Shown: piece by piece, positions 62,794 to 64,000 of the stretch
Numbering within the stretch: the stretch's first letter is position 1
Layout of the letters: each line of letters starts with the position of its first letter
Assembly: GCF_003633755.1 (NCBI RefSeq)
Contig: NZ_RBIL01000001.1
Location: 1,287,426 to 1,351,425, forward strand
Source of the DNA: Solirubrobacter pauli
GTDB lineage: Bacteria; Actinomycetota; Thermoleophilia; Solirubrobacterales; Solirubrobacteraceae
Direction: 5' to 3'
Length of the DNA stretch: 64,000 bases
The notes under the pieces: generated by a model
Seen by the model: only the letters and a program-made list of their open reading frames with translations
What the model was told of the DNA's origin: nothing
Databases searched by the model: none
Translations under genes and position numbers: made by a program

Positions 62794-64000
62794 GGCTCGA
62801 TCAACGGCGCGATGTACGCCGCCAGCAGCTCCTCCGCGAGCGTGTCGGGGTCGGTCGGCACCGCCGCCTGGCGCGCCGCGGCGTGCCGCGCGGCGTCGAG
62901 CAGCACGCCCGCGCCGACCCGGTCGGCGTAGTGCACGAGCTTCTCGGCCGCGGCGGTCGCGGTGGCGTCATGGCCGGTGGCGTGCTTGATCGCGCCGCGC
63001 AGCTCGTCCTCCGCGGGCGCCTTGACCTCGATCACGGCGAACCGCCGCAGGATCGCCGCGCGCGGCGGCGCCTCGCCGTTCCACGTCGCGATCAGCCGCC
63101 AGTCGTCGGCGGGCGTGGCCTCGCCCGTCGCGAACGTCACGGGCACGCCCGCCAGGAACGAGCTCAGCGGCGCGTACGTGGCCTGGGGGTCCGCCTGGTC
63201 GAGCTCGTCGACGATCACCCACCGCCCCTGCGCCGCCGCCTCGGGGATCAGCTCACGCGGGTCGCCGGTGACGATCGTCGCGCCCCGGGCCTTCCCTTCC
63301 TGCGCCGCCGCCCGCGCGACCGCCATCGCGAGCGCGGTCTTCCCCGCCCCGGACACCCCGGTGAGGAGCACGTGCTTCCCGGCGCTCAGCGCGGCGGCGA
63401 CGTTCGCGTAGACACCGGGCGGCAACCGCAGCCCGGCGGCGATCGCGGCCGCGCGAATGGTCGCCGCGTCGACGAACACGTCCCGCGGCGCCGCGGGCGG
63501 CGCCGGCGTGGCGAGCGCGGGAGGCGGCGAAGACTCGACGCCCGCGGCCACGGGCGGCGGGGACGACTCGACCACCGGCTCGCTCGGCGCGGACTCGGGC
63601 GGCGACGACGACTCAGCGACCGGCGCGGGCTCCTCCGGCACGGCCACAGGCGGCGCCGACGACTCAGCGACCGGCGCGGGCTCGTCCGGCACCGCCACAG
63701 GCGGCGCCGACGACTCAACGACCGGCGCGGGCTCCTCCGGCACGGCCACAGGCGGCGCCGACGACTCAACGACCGGCGCGGGCTCCTCCGGCACGGCCAC
63801 AGGCGGCGCCGACGACTCAACGACCGGCGCGGGCTCCTCCGGCACGGCCACAGGCGGCGCCGACGACTCAACGACCGGCGCGGGCTCCTCCGGCACGGCC
63901 ACAGGCGGCGCCGACGACTCAGCGACCGGCGCGGGCTCCCCCGGCTCGACCACGGGCGGCGGCGACGACTCCTCCGGCTCGACCACAGACTCGCTCGGAG
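62790..64000 (-). CDS. AAA family ATPase with Pro-rich repeat tether (5' partial)
   Basis: This gene runs off the right edge (frame open through 64000; a GTG at 63986 is inside the repeats and unlikely to be the start). The visible N-terminal part is a Pro/Glu/Val/Ser-rich tether with six 17-residue repeats. The C-terminal 220 residues form an AAA+ domain: Walker A LTGVSGAGKTALAMAVA, Walker B GRWVIVDELDQADPQATYAPL, sensor 1 WRLIATWNGEAPPRAAILRRFAVIEVK and an arginine-finger-like LRRF. This matches MoxR/midasin-like ATPases that remodel proteins. Overlap by 4 nt with the HExxH gene ties the three downstream genes together. Confidence 0.85.
   Translation of the reverse strand, partial: PSESVVEPEESSPPPVVEPGEPAPVAESSAPPVAVPEEPAPVVESSAPPVAVPEEPAPVVESSAPPVAVPEEPAPVVESSAPPVAVPEEPAPVVESSAPPVAVPDEPAPVAESSAPPVAVPEEPAPVAESSSPPESAPSEPVVESSPPPVAAGVESSPPPALATPAPPAAPRDVFVDAATIRAAAIAAGLRLPPGVYANVAAALSAGKHVLLTGVSGAGKTALAMAVARAAAQEGKARGATIVTGDPRELIPEAAAQGRWVIVDELDQADPQATYAPLSSFLAGVPVTFATGEATPADDWRLIATWNGEAPPRAAILRRFAVIEVKAPAEDELRGAIKHATGHDATATAAAEKLVHYADRVGAGVLLDAARHAAARQAAVPTDPDTLAEELLAAYIAPLIEP
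63612..63917 (-). repeat. Six tandem 51-bp repeats in the AAA ATPase gene
   Basis: Six in-frame 51-bp units encode SSAPPVAVPEEPAPVVE (four copies), SSAPPVAVPDEPAPVAE and SSAPPVAVPEEPAPVAE. The nucleotide copies are nearly identical, so they were probably multiplied or homogenised recently. Partial degenerate units flank them. Confidence 0.9.

Noticed and set aside
63612-63917. Regular 51-bp repeats considered as a CRISPR array
   Set aside because: There are no unique spacers, the period is a multiple of three, and the repeats are an in-frame part of the AAA ATPase gene.

Overview
The window looks like chromosomal DNA of a very GC-rich actinobacterium, most probably from the Thermoleophilia/Solirubrobacterales (my inference). 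Supporting signs are the GC-biased third codon positions, an actinobacterial principal sigma factor, DUF6458, AIM24 and DUF2252 family proteins, a c-di-AMP (ydaO-type) riboswitch ahead of a cell-wall hydrolase, and many genes with no Shine-Dalgarno but a TANNNT box 7-10 nt before the start codon. I see no rRNA, tRNA, CRISPR array, insertion sequence or prophage. It reads as ordinary chromosome, densely packed on both strands, with many 1-17 nt gene overlaps.

Layout. 1-8.0 kb: a partial NlpC/P60 plus transglycosylase-like enzyme, a membrane Ser/Thr kinase, a LuxR-type response regulator, an ArsA/Get3-like ATPase, two hairpins, an AAA ATPase and an unknown 409-aa protein. 8.0-16.3 kb: an HxlR regulator with a palindromic operator, a giant secreted phosphodiester glycosidase/metallophosphoesterase, AIM24, a solitary PilT, a divergent MarR/SnoaL pair with a doubled operator, and the principal sigma factor. 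16.5-27 kb: a MerR-DICT regulator, an NmrA-like reductase, a hydrolase, class II fructose bisphosphatase, 3-methyladenine glycosylase, a RibD-like reductase, an RTX-like secreted protein, an SDR and a second secreted protein.

27-34.1 kb: Lon protease translationally coupled to an ABC exporter, then an opposing operon psuG-psuK-LMW phosphatase-fructosamine kinase that looks like linked pseudouridine breakdown and repair of sugar-phosphate glycation. 34.2-40.7 kb: PadR with operator, a UbiB-like kinase, a 521-bp tandem duplication of a small secreted protein that carries along the tail of the kinase gene, an ArsR regulator, a metallopeptidase, an acyl-CoA dehydrogenase, DUF6458 and the riboswitch-controlled NlpC/P60-like protein. 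40.7-50.8 kb: a PLP fold-type III enzyme, a cupin and FAD oxidase divergent from a rhodanese and a PQQ-type sugar dehydrogenase, DUF2252, a UDP-galactopyranose-mutase-like flavoprotein and an OmpR/histidine kinase pair.

50.9-64 kb is entirely minus strand: two GT-C-like membrane glycosyltransferases, a zinc-ribbon-like unknown, a cytochrome P450 that has lost its meander, a MacB-like efflux cassette (lipoprotein, adaptor, ATPase, permease) beside an MprAB-like two-component system, DUF2203, and a tight operon of an AAA ATPase with a 17-residue Pro-rich repeat tether, an HExxH protein and a small unknown.

The most unusual points are the psu/deglycation operon, the AAA-HExxH operon, stop codons that double as -10 boxes, symmetric bidirectional -10 elements, and palindromes shared between distant loci.
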